From Myxococcales bacterium (GTDB taxonomy: Bacteria > Myxococcota > Polyangia > HGW-17 > SLPX01), in assembly GCA_007131745.1 (NCBI GenBank), contig SLPX01000231.1, forward strand, positions 1 through 18,082: DNA of 18,082 bases. The letters are read 5' to 3'. Made by a program: the position numbers and the translations under genes. Below, piece after piece: positions 7,384 through 15,073 of the stretch; the first letter of the stretch is position 1; each line of letters begins with the position of its first letter. The notes under the pieces are model-generated. The model did not search any database. It worked only from the letters and a program-made list of their open reading frames with translations, and was not told the origin of the DNA.

Positions 7384-8271
7384 ATGAGTTGTCCACCCCA
7401 AGATTCTCATGATGTTGATTTGAAGTCCAAAGTGGCGCTGGTGACCGGAGCCAATACAGGTATAGGGTACATAACCGCGCTTCAACTGGCTCGAATGGGT
7501 GCTCGGGTTTTTGTGCACGGAAGAAACAAGGGAAAAGTTGATGAAGCGGTTGAATCCATCTCAGCCCTTACGGAAAGTGACAGGGTTGAGGGTTTGGTCG
7601 CTGATTTGTCTGAAATGGCGAAGGTGCGAAGTTTAGCGGATGAGGTCAAGGGTCGGACGGATCGGTTGGATATCCTGGTGAACAACGCGGGACTGATATT
7701 GGGCGATCGGGTGGTGACGACGGACGGCTTGGAGACAACTTTTGCAGTGAATCACATGGCGCCCTTTGTTCTGACTCATGCACTGGCCGATCCCTTATTC
7801 GCTGCCGCGCCCTCCCGAGTGGTGACCGTGGCTTCCGATTGGCACCGCGCTACATCGGGCTTGGATTTTGACGATCTGCAGCACGAGAAGGCCTACGACG
7901 GTAAACTTGCATATCAGCGATCAAAATTGGCCAACATATATTTCGGCCGTGTCTTGGCGAAACGCTGGGCGGATAGGGGTGTGACGAGCAACACCGTGCA
8001 TCCTGGTGTGGTTAGGACTCGTTTTGGCCAGGACGGCGACATGAGTGGGTTTTTATCCGTGCTGTTTAAGATGGCTCGACCATTTTTTCTCTCGCCGAAG
8101 AAAGGCGCGCGGACATCTGTTTACCTGGCGGTGTCTCCCGATGTGTCTGAGGTAAGCGGCCGGTATTTTTCAAAGTGTCGACCAGTGGACCCGTCGGAAG
8201 CCGCTCAGGACGATGTCGCGGCCGAACGTTTGTGGGAGTTGAGTGAAGAGATAGCTGGTTCCATTCAATAG
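7384..8271 (+). CDS. Short-chain dehydrogenase/reductase (retinol dehydrogenase-like)
   Basis: A 295-residue cytoplasmic NAD(P)-dependent oxidoreductase, of normal length for the extended-tail classical SDRs. ATG at 7384 follows AGGAGG (7374-7379 region). Seen motifs: cofactor-binding TGANTGIG (21-28), basic HGR after strand 2 (45-47), ADLS (73-76), NNAG (100-103), catalytic Ser151 in VTVASDWH, the YQRSK active site (Tyr177, Lys181), and HPGVVRT (206-212). The VASDWH and YQRSKLAN pattern places it with the retinol-dehydrogenase/WW-oxidoreductase branch, whose members reduce or oxidise carbonyl groups on lipophilic substrates; the substrate here cannot be read. It is followed after 36 bp by iorA on the same strand, so co-transcription is likely, and a role with aryl or branched 2-oxoacid metabolism is possible but unproven. 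Confidence 0.9.
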   Translation: MSCPPQDSHDVDLKSKVALVTGANTGIGYITALQLARMGARVFVHGRNKGKVDEAVESISALTESDRVEGLVADLSEMAKVRSLADEVKGRTDRLDILVNNAGLILGDRVVTTDGLETTFAVNHMAPFVLTHALADPLFAAAPSRVVTVASDWHRATSGLDFDDLQHEKAYDGKLAYQRSKLANIYFGRVLAKRWADRGVTSNTVHPGVVRTRFGQDGDMSGFLSVLFKMARPFFLSPKKGARTSVYLAVSPDVSEVSGRYFSKCRPVDPSEAAQDDVAAERLWELSEEIAGSIQ

Positions 8272-8307
8272 ACTGGTGTCATGCAGGAACAGGCAGGGAG
8301 AAGAATG

Positions 8308-10203
8308 ATGAAAAAGTTGAACGAAGTGCTGCTCGACCGCGAGCCGGGTAGTGAAATAATGATGGGCAACTGGGCCTTGGTGCGTGCAATGATCGAGGCC
8401 CACGTGCGCGTGGTGACATCTTACCCGGGTTCCCCGACACCTGAAATCGGAGCGGCCATTTTAGGGATTCCGAGTGAACAAAGGCCGATGTACTTCGAGT
8501 GGTCGGTAAACGAGAAGGTAGCCACGGAAGTGGCTTTCGGCGCTTCGATCAACGGCCACCTGAGCTGTGTGTTTTTCAAGAGCGTGGGGCTAAACGTAGC
8601 AGCGGACAGCTTTGTCCAACTCGGTCACATGGAATTGGTCGGGGGTTTGGTAATCGTGCTGGGTGATGATCCGGGCGCAAATTCATCGCAAAACGAACAA
8701 GACAACCGGCACCTGGCACGGCTCTCATACACCCCCTTGCTGGAGCCGGCATCGCCTACCGAGGTGATGCATATGTTCAAGCACGCTTGCGACTTGTCGC
8801 GCGACATGCGGATGCCGGTTATTGTGCGCCTCACAACCCATGTTTGTCACCATAAGGAGCTTGTGCATTACGGTTCCTGGTCTCCACCGGCGCACGATGA
8901 CACCCCGCGTTTCGACAAGAAGGCGGGACCGTACATTCCCGTGGCTTCGACGGTGTTCCCACTCAAGCGCCGCGCACTGAAGAAGCTCGAGGGAGTACGA
9001 GCCCGGGCCGGCAGCTCCAAAATCAACAAGGTTATCGAAAATGGCAATGAAGAGCGCGGTGTAATCACAACGGGGTTGCCTTATCTTTCGCTTGTAGACG
9101 TGCTGGCGGACGCCAAACACAAACCTGACATTCTGAAGCTGGGCATGGTTCATCCTTTGGATTGCGAGCTGGTGGCCGGTTTTTTAGATTGCCATTCCGA
9201 GGTGAAAGTGTTGGAAGAGCTGGATGATTTCCTGGAATTGGAAATCAAAGCTTTGGCCTATGAGCGCAAACTCAAGACCCGGATAATCGGCAAGCAAGAT
9301 CTTGAAGAATGGATGGGAGAGTACACACCCGACAAGGTAGCGGATGTGTTGCGAGCCTGCTGGCCCGACTTGATGCCCTCGCCCGTGGAAATTCCGGCCG
9401 TGGATGAGAATCTTGCAGCTCGCGGTCCCCGGCCGCCACAGCTTTGTCCGGGGTGCGGACATCGCACTGTTTTCCATGCTGTGCGAAGTTGGCTTGAAGA
9501 AAACGACATAGCGGTCGCGGACATTGGATGCCACACTCTTGGTTTTCTCCCCCCTTACGAAGTCGGAGACGCGTTGTTGTGTATGGGTCACTCGAACGGG
9601 ACCGCGGCAGGTTTGGGGCTGTTTAACAAAACCCGTCGCGTGATTGCGTTTATCGGCGATTCCACGTTCTTCCATGCCGGGTTGCCCGGGATCATCAATG
9701 CTGTTTTCAACAAGCATGATCATACTTTGATTGTAATGGAAAACGGTACCACCGCGATGACCGGACATCAGGATCACGCGGCCAGCGGCGCAAACACCCA
9801 AGGCCCCGCTCCCCGGATACCGGTGGAACAAGTGTTGGCCGGGCTGGGTGTGACCCAGGTCACCCGCGTTTCGGCCTACCAACAAGACAAGCTGCGGGAA
9901 GCCCTCGATGCGAGTTTTGCAACTCCGGGGTTTTCGGTCATCATCGCCAGCCATCCTTGCATGCTTAAAAAGACCCGGGAGCGCCGGAGGGCCGGCAAGG
10001 CAACTTTGGAGCCGGTCATGGTCAACGAAACTTGCGCAAGGCACTACGTGTGCCTGAGCGAGTTTGCTTGTCCAAGCTATCAGATTGCAGAAGACGGAGC
10101 GGTCTGGGTTCAAGAGGATTTGTGCATCGGAGATCGTTCGTGCATTCAGACCTGTCCGGTAGATGCAATCGTTCCCCGTCTCAAGGAGACAGACAATGGC
10201 TGA
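8308..10203 (+). CDS. iorA: Indolepyruvate:ferredoxin oxidoreductase alpha subunit
   Basis: A 631-residue TPP-dependent subunit that oxidatively decarboxylates aryl 2-oxoacids (indolepyruvate, phenylpyruvate) to acyl-CoA, passing electrons to ferredoxin. ATG at 8308 is 7 nt after AGGGAG (8295-8300); ATGs at 8305 and 8281 are alternatives. The N-terminal pyrimidine-binding domain shows SYPGSPTPEI and the EWSVNEKVA region. The linker domain shows LGMVHPLD and LEELDDFLE. A CPGCGHR motif opens the TPP-binding domain, with GDSTFFHAGLPGIINAV (from Gly450) and ENGTTAMTGHQDH. The C-terminal ferredoxin-like domain is unusual: C576-x2-H579-x2-C582-x5-C588P and C606-x2-D609-x2-C612-x3-C616P, so the second Cys of each motif is His or Asp. 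The stop overlaps the iorB start by 8 nt, indicating translational coupling. Assignment to IorA rather than another 2-oxoacid oxidoreductase is by fold and length. Confidence 0.92.
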   Translation: MKKLNEVLLDREPGSEIMMGNWALVRAMIEAHVRVVTSYPGSPTPEIGAAILGIPSEQRPMYFEWSVNEKVATEVAFGASINGHLSCVFFKSVGLNVAADSFVQLGHMELVGGLVIVLGDDPGANSSQNEQDNRHLARLSYTPLLEPASPTEVMHMFKHACDLSRDMRMPVIVRLTTHVCHHKELVHYGSWSPPAHDDTPRFDKKAGPYIPVASTVFPLKRRALKKLEGVRARAGSSKINKVIENGNEERGVITTGLPYLSLVDVLADAKHKPDILKLGMVHPLDCELVAGFLDCHSEVKVLEELDDFLELEIKALAYERKLKTRIIGKQDLEEWMGEYTPDKVADVLRACWPDLMPSPVEIPAVDENLAARGPRPPQLCPGCGHRTVFHAVRSWLEENDIAVADIGCHTLGFLPPYEVGDALLCMGHSNGTAAGLGLFNKTRRVIAFIGDSTFFHAGLPGIINAVFNKHDHTLIVMENGTTAMTGHQDHAASGANTQGPAPRIPVEQVLAGLGVTQVTRVSAYQQDKLREALDASFATPGFSVIIASHPCMLKKTRERRRAGKATLEPVMVNETCARHYVCLSEFACPSYQIAEDGAVWVQEDLCIGDRSCIQTCPVDAIVPRLKETDNG

Positions 10204-10777
10204 TAAATTCGACGTATACATGATTGGAGTAGGCGGACAGGGGATTGGACTACTGAGCGAAGCACTCGCCCGCGCTGTTCGGGCGAGCGGACAAGATGTG
10301 CGAGGGGTGGACACTCACGGCCTGGCTCAACGCGGCGGCACGGTGGTATCACAGTTGCGCATCGGACCCGATGCCCACACGCCTCTCATCCGGGCCCACG
10401 CAGCGGAGCTGGTCATTGCCATGGAGCGCAACGAAGCTTTGCGCGGGATACTCTCTCACGCAAAGCCCGGTGGCACAGTTCTCTGGTATGACGCGGTTTG
10501 GCAGCCTCTCCGGGTGCGCATGCGCGTTGAAAAACCTCTAGGCAGCGAGTCGATAGCACAAGCCTGTGAACAATTAGGGCTTACAGAGAGGCGCGTTTAC
10601 GTAGAGGATTTGAAGGATGCGCGTATGCAAAACACCGCCATTCTTGCAGCCGTAGCGTCCCACGCACTCGTTCCGGGTGTTACTCGCGAACACCTGCGCG
10701 AATCCCTCTCGGATCTCCTGGGCGGCACGATGCTCGCGAACAACCTGGCCATATTCGACAGCTTGACGGATGGTTGA
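10196..10777 (+). CDS. iorB: Indolepyruvate:ferredoxin oxidoreductase beta subunit
   Basis: A 193-residue gamma-domain subunit partnering IorA. ATG at 10196 overlaps the last codons of iorA (ATG...GGCTGA) and has AAGGAGA a few bases upstream; the longer frame starting at 10163 lies inside iorA and is rejected. Family signatures are the nucleotide/CoA-loop VGGQGIG (12-18) and HGLAQRGGTVVSQLRIG (41-57), both typical of IorB and the pyruvate oxidoreductase gamma domain. The length matches the family (about 190-200). The subunit contributes to substrate and CoA handling in the heteromeric enzyme. It is the last gene of the apparent operon; a weak 6-bp hairpin AGACTT/AAGTCT (10779-10798) lies right after the stop but has no T run. 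Confidence 0.92.
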   Translation: MADKFDVYMIGVGGQGIGLLSEALARAVRASGQDVRGVDTHGLAQRGGTVVSQLRIGPDAHTPLIRAHAAELVIAMERNEALRGILSHAKPGGTVLWYDAVWQPLRVRMRVEKPLGSESIAQACEQLGLTERRVYVEDLKDARMQNTAILAAVASHALVPGVTREHLRESLSDLLGGTMLANNLAIFDSLTDG

Positions 10778-10966
10778 AAGACTTCCCCAATTAAGTCTGT
10801 ATAAACTCCATATTCGCGCTAGGCTAATCGGCAGGGAAAAGCTGAAACGGGGCGGCGCCTCCAACTTGTTGGGCGGCCGAGCAGTGGTGTTGCCTCTGGA
10901 TTCCTTTGTCTTGTCTGCCGGATGTGGTCTCTGTTTTCGTCCTTGCGAAATCCACAACTATTCGGT

Positions 10967-10996
10967 TTGACACCGCTTCTTAGAATAGCGTAAAAT
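10967..10996 (+). promoter_or_regulatory. Sigma-70 type promoter
   Basis: TTGACA (10967-10972), an 18-nt spacer, then TAAAAT (10991-10996). It lies 77 bp upstream of the Gly-rich lipoprotein start and no other gene intervenes, so it probably drives that gene. The -35 is a perfect consensus and the -10 is five of six. No experimental support. Confidence 0.6.
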
Positions 10997-11073
10997 AAAT
11001 TACATGGGTCATGGCTAGTGATCCCGCGCTGAGCCTTGATGCGTGAGGTTTTTGACGACTTTAGAGATGAATC

Positions 11074-12465
11074 ATGCCGTTTAATGATAAAGAAATAGAG
11101 TTGGAATCCGGTGCCGGTTTTTTACCCGTTTCCGGTCGTGGAAAACGTGTTTTAACCGCAATGCTTTTTTTAACCCTGACCATTTCGTTCATGCAGCCCG
11201 CGGGTTGCTTGGTCGGGTTTGATTCCAGCGATGCGGTATGCGGTAACGGGGTTCGCGAATCGGATGAGATGTGTGACGGGGATGATTTTGGAGGTCAAAC
11301 CTGTGCTGGTTTGACAGTTTACGAGCATGGAGAGCTTCTTTGCACGGATGATTGCAAATTGGATTTTTCATTGTGCCACACCTGTGGAAACGGAAGAGTG
11401 GAAGGGCCGGAGAAGTGCGATGGAATCGACTTGGGAGGGGAAACTTGCGAGAGCCTGGGGTTTGTGGGAGGAACGCTTGGATGCCTTTACGACTGTTCGG
11501 GTTTTGACACAAGCGAATGCGAGGAGGCGGAAGAATGCGGCAACGACTTGGCCGAAGACGGCGAAGTTTGCGATGGAATCGACTTGAGAGGGGAAACTTG
11601 CGAGAGCCTGGAGTTTGAGGGAGGAACACTGGCCTGTCTTTCGGATTGCTCGGATTATGATACTTCCGGCTGCTTCTACACACAAGCAATCGGTGGAGAG
11701 GTTATCGATTATGAAGAAAACGGAACGCTATACCGAATCCACATTTTCAGGGAAGATGGAACACTGGAAGTAATCAATGGAGTAGACATAGAATACCTGA
11801 TTGTCGCAGGTGGCGGAGGCGGAGGTATTGGTAACGACAATCCCAGCGGTGGAGCAGGTGGCGGCGCCGGCGGAGTTCTCTTAGAAGGCACGTTCTTGAG
11901 CGCGGGAAACTATTCAGTCTTTGTCGGGCGCGGTGGTCGGGGAGGGACGTGTGATCCGAGCTGTTCCGAGAGTGGCCAGGGCGCGAACGGAGAAGACTCT
12001 TCTTTCGCGGGGTTCATCGCATACGGGGGAGGTGGTGGTGGAGGCAACGAAGGTGCCGAACAAGATGGACTTGATGGTGGCAGTGGCGGTGGAAGTACAA
12101 GGGGAAACGACCCGGGTTCAGGAATTGACGGCCAGGGACACGACGGATCTCAAGGAGATTATGGTCCTGAAAAAGGAGCCCGCCATGGCGGCGGCGGCGG
12201 CGGTGCAGGTTCGGCGGGCGGGCTCAGCGAAGAAGGAAGAAGTGGAGGAAGTGGATTAACCATTTTCTTCACCGGCACCGAAATAACATTTGCAACGGGA
12301 GGAAGAGGCGGAGATCTTTCAGGCAGTGGCCCGGGTGCAAATGGAACGAATGGAAGTGGAGACGGAGGAAGCGGAGGGGATGGGGATACCGGCATCGCGA
12401 CAAACGGAGGAGACGGAGGAGACGGTATAGTTATCGTCAGATACAAAGTTTCGGACTTACCTTGA
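11074..12465 (+). CDS. Lipoprotein with Cys-rich repeats and glycine-rich domain
   Basis: A 463-residue protein. The N-terminus is long, then a hydrophobic core (LTAMLFLTLTISF) leads to QPAGC (Cys45), a usable lipobox. The ATG at 11074 has only a weak ribosome site; an internal ATG at 11161 would give a shorter signal. Three disulfide repeats at about 56-101, 104-149 and 155-200 match those of the RCC1 lipoprotein. Residues about 214-463 form a glycine-rich domain: it opens with a strand pattern ending in EYLIVAGGGGGG, contains several runs of Gly and GSGG/GDGG, and closes with DGIVIVRYK. That begin-and-end signature is typical of glycine-rich domains in secreted bacterial and phage fibre proteins, where Gly runs can pack as polyglycine-II helices. 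It is probably a surface fibre or adhesin. The GC-rich run of GGN codons is visible in DNA from about 11805. Confidence 0.85.
   Translation: MPFNDKEIELESGAGFLPVSGRGKRVLTAMLFLTLTISFMQPAGCLVGFDSSDAVCGNGVRESDEMCDGDDFGGQTCAGLTVYEHGELLCTDDCKLDFSLCHTCGNGRVEGPEKCDGIDLGGETCESLGFVGGTLGCLYDCSGFDTSECEEAEECGNDLAEDGEVCDGIDLRGETCESLEFEGGTLACLSDCSDYDTSGCFYTQAIGGEVIDYEENGTLYRIHIFREDGTLEVINGVDIEYLIVAGGGGGGIGNDNPSGGAGGGAGGVLLEGTFLSAGNYSVFVGRGGRGGTCDPSCSESGQGANGEDSSFAGFIAYGGGGGGGNEGAEQDGLDGGSGGGSTRGNDPGSGIDGQGHDGSQGDYGPEKGARHGGGGGGAGSAGGLSEEGRSGGSGLTIFFTGTEITFATGGRGGDLSGSGPGANGTNGSGDGGSGGDGDTGIATNGGDGGDGIVIVRYKVSDLP
11416..11627 (+). repeat. Internal 59-nt duplication in Cys-rich repeat region
   Basis: The segments 11416-11474 and 11569-11627 are 56 of 59 identical by hand count and encode CDGIDL[GR]GETCESL.F.GGT. 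They are 153 nt (51 codons) apart, one disulfide-repeat period. DNA-level identity points to recent repeat amplification or gene conversion. Confidence 0.75.
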
Positions 12466-12941
12466 TATTCCATTATAAAAAAACCTCCCCTGCATCCAGG
12501 CGGGCGGAAAGCAAATCGCAGAGTCGCTGTTTTAGAGCTTGTTGACAGTTTAGTTTTCGTTATATCGAAAACTGTTATCCATTTCGCCTTTTTTTACCCC
12601 ATTTTTTTGCCATAAATGTGTAAGCGAGAGGTTTTGTAAGGCATCCAAGCAAAGGGCGGGTTTTTGATAATTACACTTGATACTGAAAGGATATTGTTCT
12701 CTAACCATGTAAATACAAAAGGAGCCTTAAGGATATGCATGGTTACATCAAGCACTATGCAACTGGCCGGAACAAAAAAAAGCACTGACCAGGTCTCCTG
12801 TGAGCGCTATTTTGGGCCCGCGGCGATTGGGAACGAGGCAGTCCAAGCCGCCATTGGTTTAAATGCGCTGATGTGAAATTATTTTGACGTCCGTTTCGGT
12901 TGTCCGGATCCACTTATCAACCAGAGAGGCAACGGAACCGG
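12466..12941. other. Intergenic region, no confident gene
   Basis: This 476-bp gap holds no recognised gene. An imperfect GC hairpin (about 12487-12508) is preceded by an A run at 12478-12484; that is the layout of a terminator for minus-strand transcripts, but no minus-strand gene lies nearby. A perfect inverted repeat is at 12552-12573, and a T run at 12589-12596. A 45-codon frame from ATG 12739 to 12876 has AAGGA 5 nt upstream but no family resemblance. Confidence 0.4.
12552..12573. repeat. Perfect 8-bp inverted repeat
   Basis: AGTTTTCG (12552-12559), loop TTATAT, CGAAAACT (12566-12573). It is preceded by TTGACA (12542-12547), and ACAGTTT there can also pair with AAACTGT (12569-12575), so two alternative hairpins are possible. 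No T run follows directly, so an operator or leader structure is more likely than a terminator. Confidence 0.5.
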
Positions 12942-14921
12942 ATGCAAAATATCAAGATAAACTGGTTTTCTTTGCGATTCCAGACGGTTGCAAAACTTGG
13001 TTTTTTTGCTCTGTTCATCTCCGCGGTTTGGATGCTTGGATCGTGTAAAAAGAGTTTTCCTCAATTCATTGGGCCGTCTATACAGGCAAGCTGGAGTGAA
13101 AGCCGAAGTTGGAAAGATCGTTTAGAGCCTTTGGATTTGTTGCTTGTACTGGACTCATCTCCGGAAATGGAAGTTGCGAAACCGGCTTTGCATGATTTTC
13201 TGCGACGTCTGGAGCAATGGGTTAAACCTTTCGGAATGACATATATGACCAGTCAGTTGAGTTTCACGGTGATGAGCGGCGACCTCGGCGCGGGGAAACA
13301 TACATCCATCGAGGGGTGTACGCGCGAGGGTGGAGACCGGGGAGAGTTGGGAATATTGTCCGGCGTGGATGTGGCGGAAATGTGTATCGGCAATGGCCAA
13401 CGCTACCTGGTGGATCGTCCTCCCCTTGGTTGTACGAGGCAAAGTTTTGAAGGTGAGCTTGTAAATAATCCATGCGCTCAAGAAAACTGCGACATGGTGA
13501 GTCTTCCTGGAGAAAACCTCTTTCTGGCCGTAAACCGTAACGGATTGGAGACCTGCCGGAACTTTTCGGGTGATATGATTGATGTGCTGGAATGTCTCGT
13601 GGATGTTCCTTTTGAAGGATGCCGTTTTTTTCAACCATTGAACGCTCTGGAATCCATGCTCAAAAACGAGTTGGAAAATTTTGATGAACATCATGACAGT
13701 GGTGGATTCAATAAAACAGGGGGTGGGTTTTTCCGGAAAGAAGGGGTCAGGGTTGTAATGATTGTTGCAGGAAAGGATGACTGTTCCGCGGCGGATCCGG
13801 ATCAACTCTACGATCCGTCCGTTGAGATGGATGATTTGAATTCTTGGCTCGGTCCTTTCGGAGAGTTTCGCTGTTTCGAGTGGGGAGTCGATTGCGGGGT
13901 GTCCGATCCCAGGGCGCCCGGTGTGCGCACGGGCTGTACGGCCGGGCCGGGGGAAGGGAGTTCACCCCAGCTCATGAGAACTGTGGAGTCTTATCTGTCG
14001 ACCATGAAGTTTTTGAACCCATCGTTTCAATTGAGTTTGTTTTCTTTCGGGGGACGAGTTAGCGAGGAACTGATGGTCTCCCGCACGAGTGATGGGAATC
14101 CGCGCTTGGAACCGAGCTGCCGGCTGACGGAGGGAGGCGAAGAGGTTTTTCCAGCGGTGCGTCTTAGGGAGTTTGTAATGTCCGTGATGGAAGAAACCTT
14201 GAGTGAATTTGTTTTCCATGAGATTTGCCGGCAGAATTTTTCCGGTTTATTTGGGCACCGGCATCCACGAAGCTTTTTAGATGATAGTTGGCTGAGATTC
14301 CGGATTTCCGGCTGCCCCGAAGGGGTTCCTGGTACTTCCTGCCAAGTATGCAACCCAAATTGCGCCGTGTGGGTTACAATCGGCAAGTCCCTGCCGGATG
14401 AGAGAATCTATCGGGTTCCCTGGTGCGGTCATGTCTGCCGGAACGGGATGTGTACTCCTGACGATTTAATCGGCTGCCTGGAGGAAACCGACGGTGAGAC
14501 ACCCTGCGCGTGTCCTGAAGGCTACAGTCCCACGGTCGTGGAATCAAAGGTGGGGTGCGCTCTTTTGCATTATCCCATGGGAGTTCCATACGAATACGTT
14601 GATTTCGACCTGGATCCCCGGCTGGCGGATATCCTCCCGTCTTCCGAACCTATGTGCATCGGTCCGGGCTGTCCGCTGGAGACAGCGGGAGAGGCGAGCG
14701 CATGTTGGTATTTGGTGAGCCCCTCTTCGGAGCGGTACCTCAAGGGTGGTGACATCGGCATGGTCATGGAAAAGCAACGGTTTCCATCGCGCATCTTCTA
14801 CAAATTCACCTGTAGGTGGGTGCCTGATAAGGAGACTTTGTGCGACGACGGAATCGACAATGACGAGGATTGCCTGACCGACGAGGAAGACCCCGACTGT
14901 TTCCCGCCTGAAGAGGATTAA
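12942..14921 (+). CDS. von Willebrand-like lipoprotein (myxobacterial type)
   Basis: A 659-residue protein. ATG at 12942 is preferred over an upstream TTG; GAGAGG lies 13 nt upstream, so the ribosome site is weak. The signal peptide ends in WMLGSC (Cys35), a good lipobox. The domain after it begins with PLDLLLVLDSSPEM: Asp71 and Ser73 match the first metal-site positions of a VWA domain, but the expected second Ser is Glu75, so the MIDAS looks degraded. Central strand RVVMIVAGKDDCSA matches the 'VVTNEDDCS' region of myxobacterial VWA-type proteins. About 30 cysteines and repeated charged loops suggest an extracellular, disulfide-rich protein. The C-terminus has LCDDGIDNDEDCLTDEEDPDC, a calcium-loop-like motif common in delta-proteobacterial surface proteins. 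Probably a surface adhesion or binding protein; the ligand is unknown. Confidence 0.82.
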   Translation: MQNIKINWFSLRFQTVAKLGFFALFISAVWMLGSCKKSFPQFIGPSIQASWSESRSWKDRLEPLDLLLVLDSSPEMEVAKPALHDFLRRLEQWVKPFGMTYMTSQLSFTVMSGDLGAGKHTSIEGCTREGGDRGELGILSGVDVAEMCIGNGQRYLVDRPPLGCTRQSFEGELVNNPCAQENCDMVSLPGENLFLAVNRNGLETCRNFSGDMIDVLECLVDVPFEGCRFFQPLNALESMLKNELENFDEHHDSGGFNKTGGGFFRKEGVRVVMIVAGKDDCSAADPDQLYDPSVEMDDLNSWLGPFGEFRCFEWGVDCGVSDPRAPGVRTGCTAGPGEGSSPQLMRTVESYLSTMKFLNPSFQLSLFSFGGRVSEELMVSRTSDGNPRLEPSCRLTEGGEEVFPAVRLREFVMSVMEETLSEFVFHEICRQNFSGLFGHRHPRSFLDDSWLRFRISGCPEGVPGTSCQVCNPNCAVWVTIGKSLPDERIYRVPWCGHVCRNGMCTPDDLIGCLEETDGETPCACPEGYSPTVVESKVGCALLHYPMGVPYEYVDFDLDPRLADILPSSEPMCIGPGCPLETAGEASACWYLVSPSSERYLKGGDIGMVMEKQRFPSRIFYKFTCRWVPDKETLCDDGIDNDEDCLTDEEDPDCFPPEED

Positions 14922-14940
14922 CGCCATTGGGCTGAAGGTT

Positions 14941-14974
14941 TTGACAATTCTAAAGTTGAATTTTAGAATTGTCA
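14941..14974 (+). promoter_or_regulatory. Promoter embedded in a perfect 13-bp inverted repeat
   Basis: TGACAATTCTAAA (14942-14954), 7-nt loop GTTGAAT, TTTAGAATTGTCA (14962-14974). On the plus strand TTGACA (14941-14946), a 17-nt spacer and TAGAAT (14964-14969) form a strong sigma-70 match, about 100 bp ahead of the gene at 15074. By symmetry the minus strand reads GTGACA-N17-TAGAAT. No T run follows, so a terminator is unlikely. A dimeric regulator could cover both promoter elements. Confidence 0.6.
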
Positions 14975-15073
14975 CAAGTTTAGGCAAAGGCAAATCGCAA
15001 AACGACTGAGATATCTGCGAGTTCCCATCTGTGACTCAGATGATCCGAGGTCAAAAAAGGAAGAGGTTGATAA

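Noticed and set aside
9184..10314. 376-codon minus-strand frame opposite iorA
   Set aside because: A long antisense shadow of a strongly conserved enzyme gene; its translation shows no family motif.
10779..10798. AGACTT/AAGTCT hairpin after iorB as terminator
   Set aside because: Only six pairs, an 8-nt loop and no following T run.
10770..10970. 66-codon frame overlapping the iorB stop (ATGGTTGA)
   Set aside because: The overlapping start looks like coupling, but the product has no recognisable pattern and the ribosome site is poor; its end overlaps the -35 of the next promoter.
12528..12542. GTTTTAGAGCTTG, which resembles the start of a Cas9-type CRISPR repeat
   Set aside because: It occurs once only, with no repeat-spacer array and no cas gene; chance match.
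12739..12876. 45-codon frame with AAGGA 5 nt upstream
   Set aside because: Too short and without family resemblance; the ribosome site alone is not enough to support a gene.
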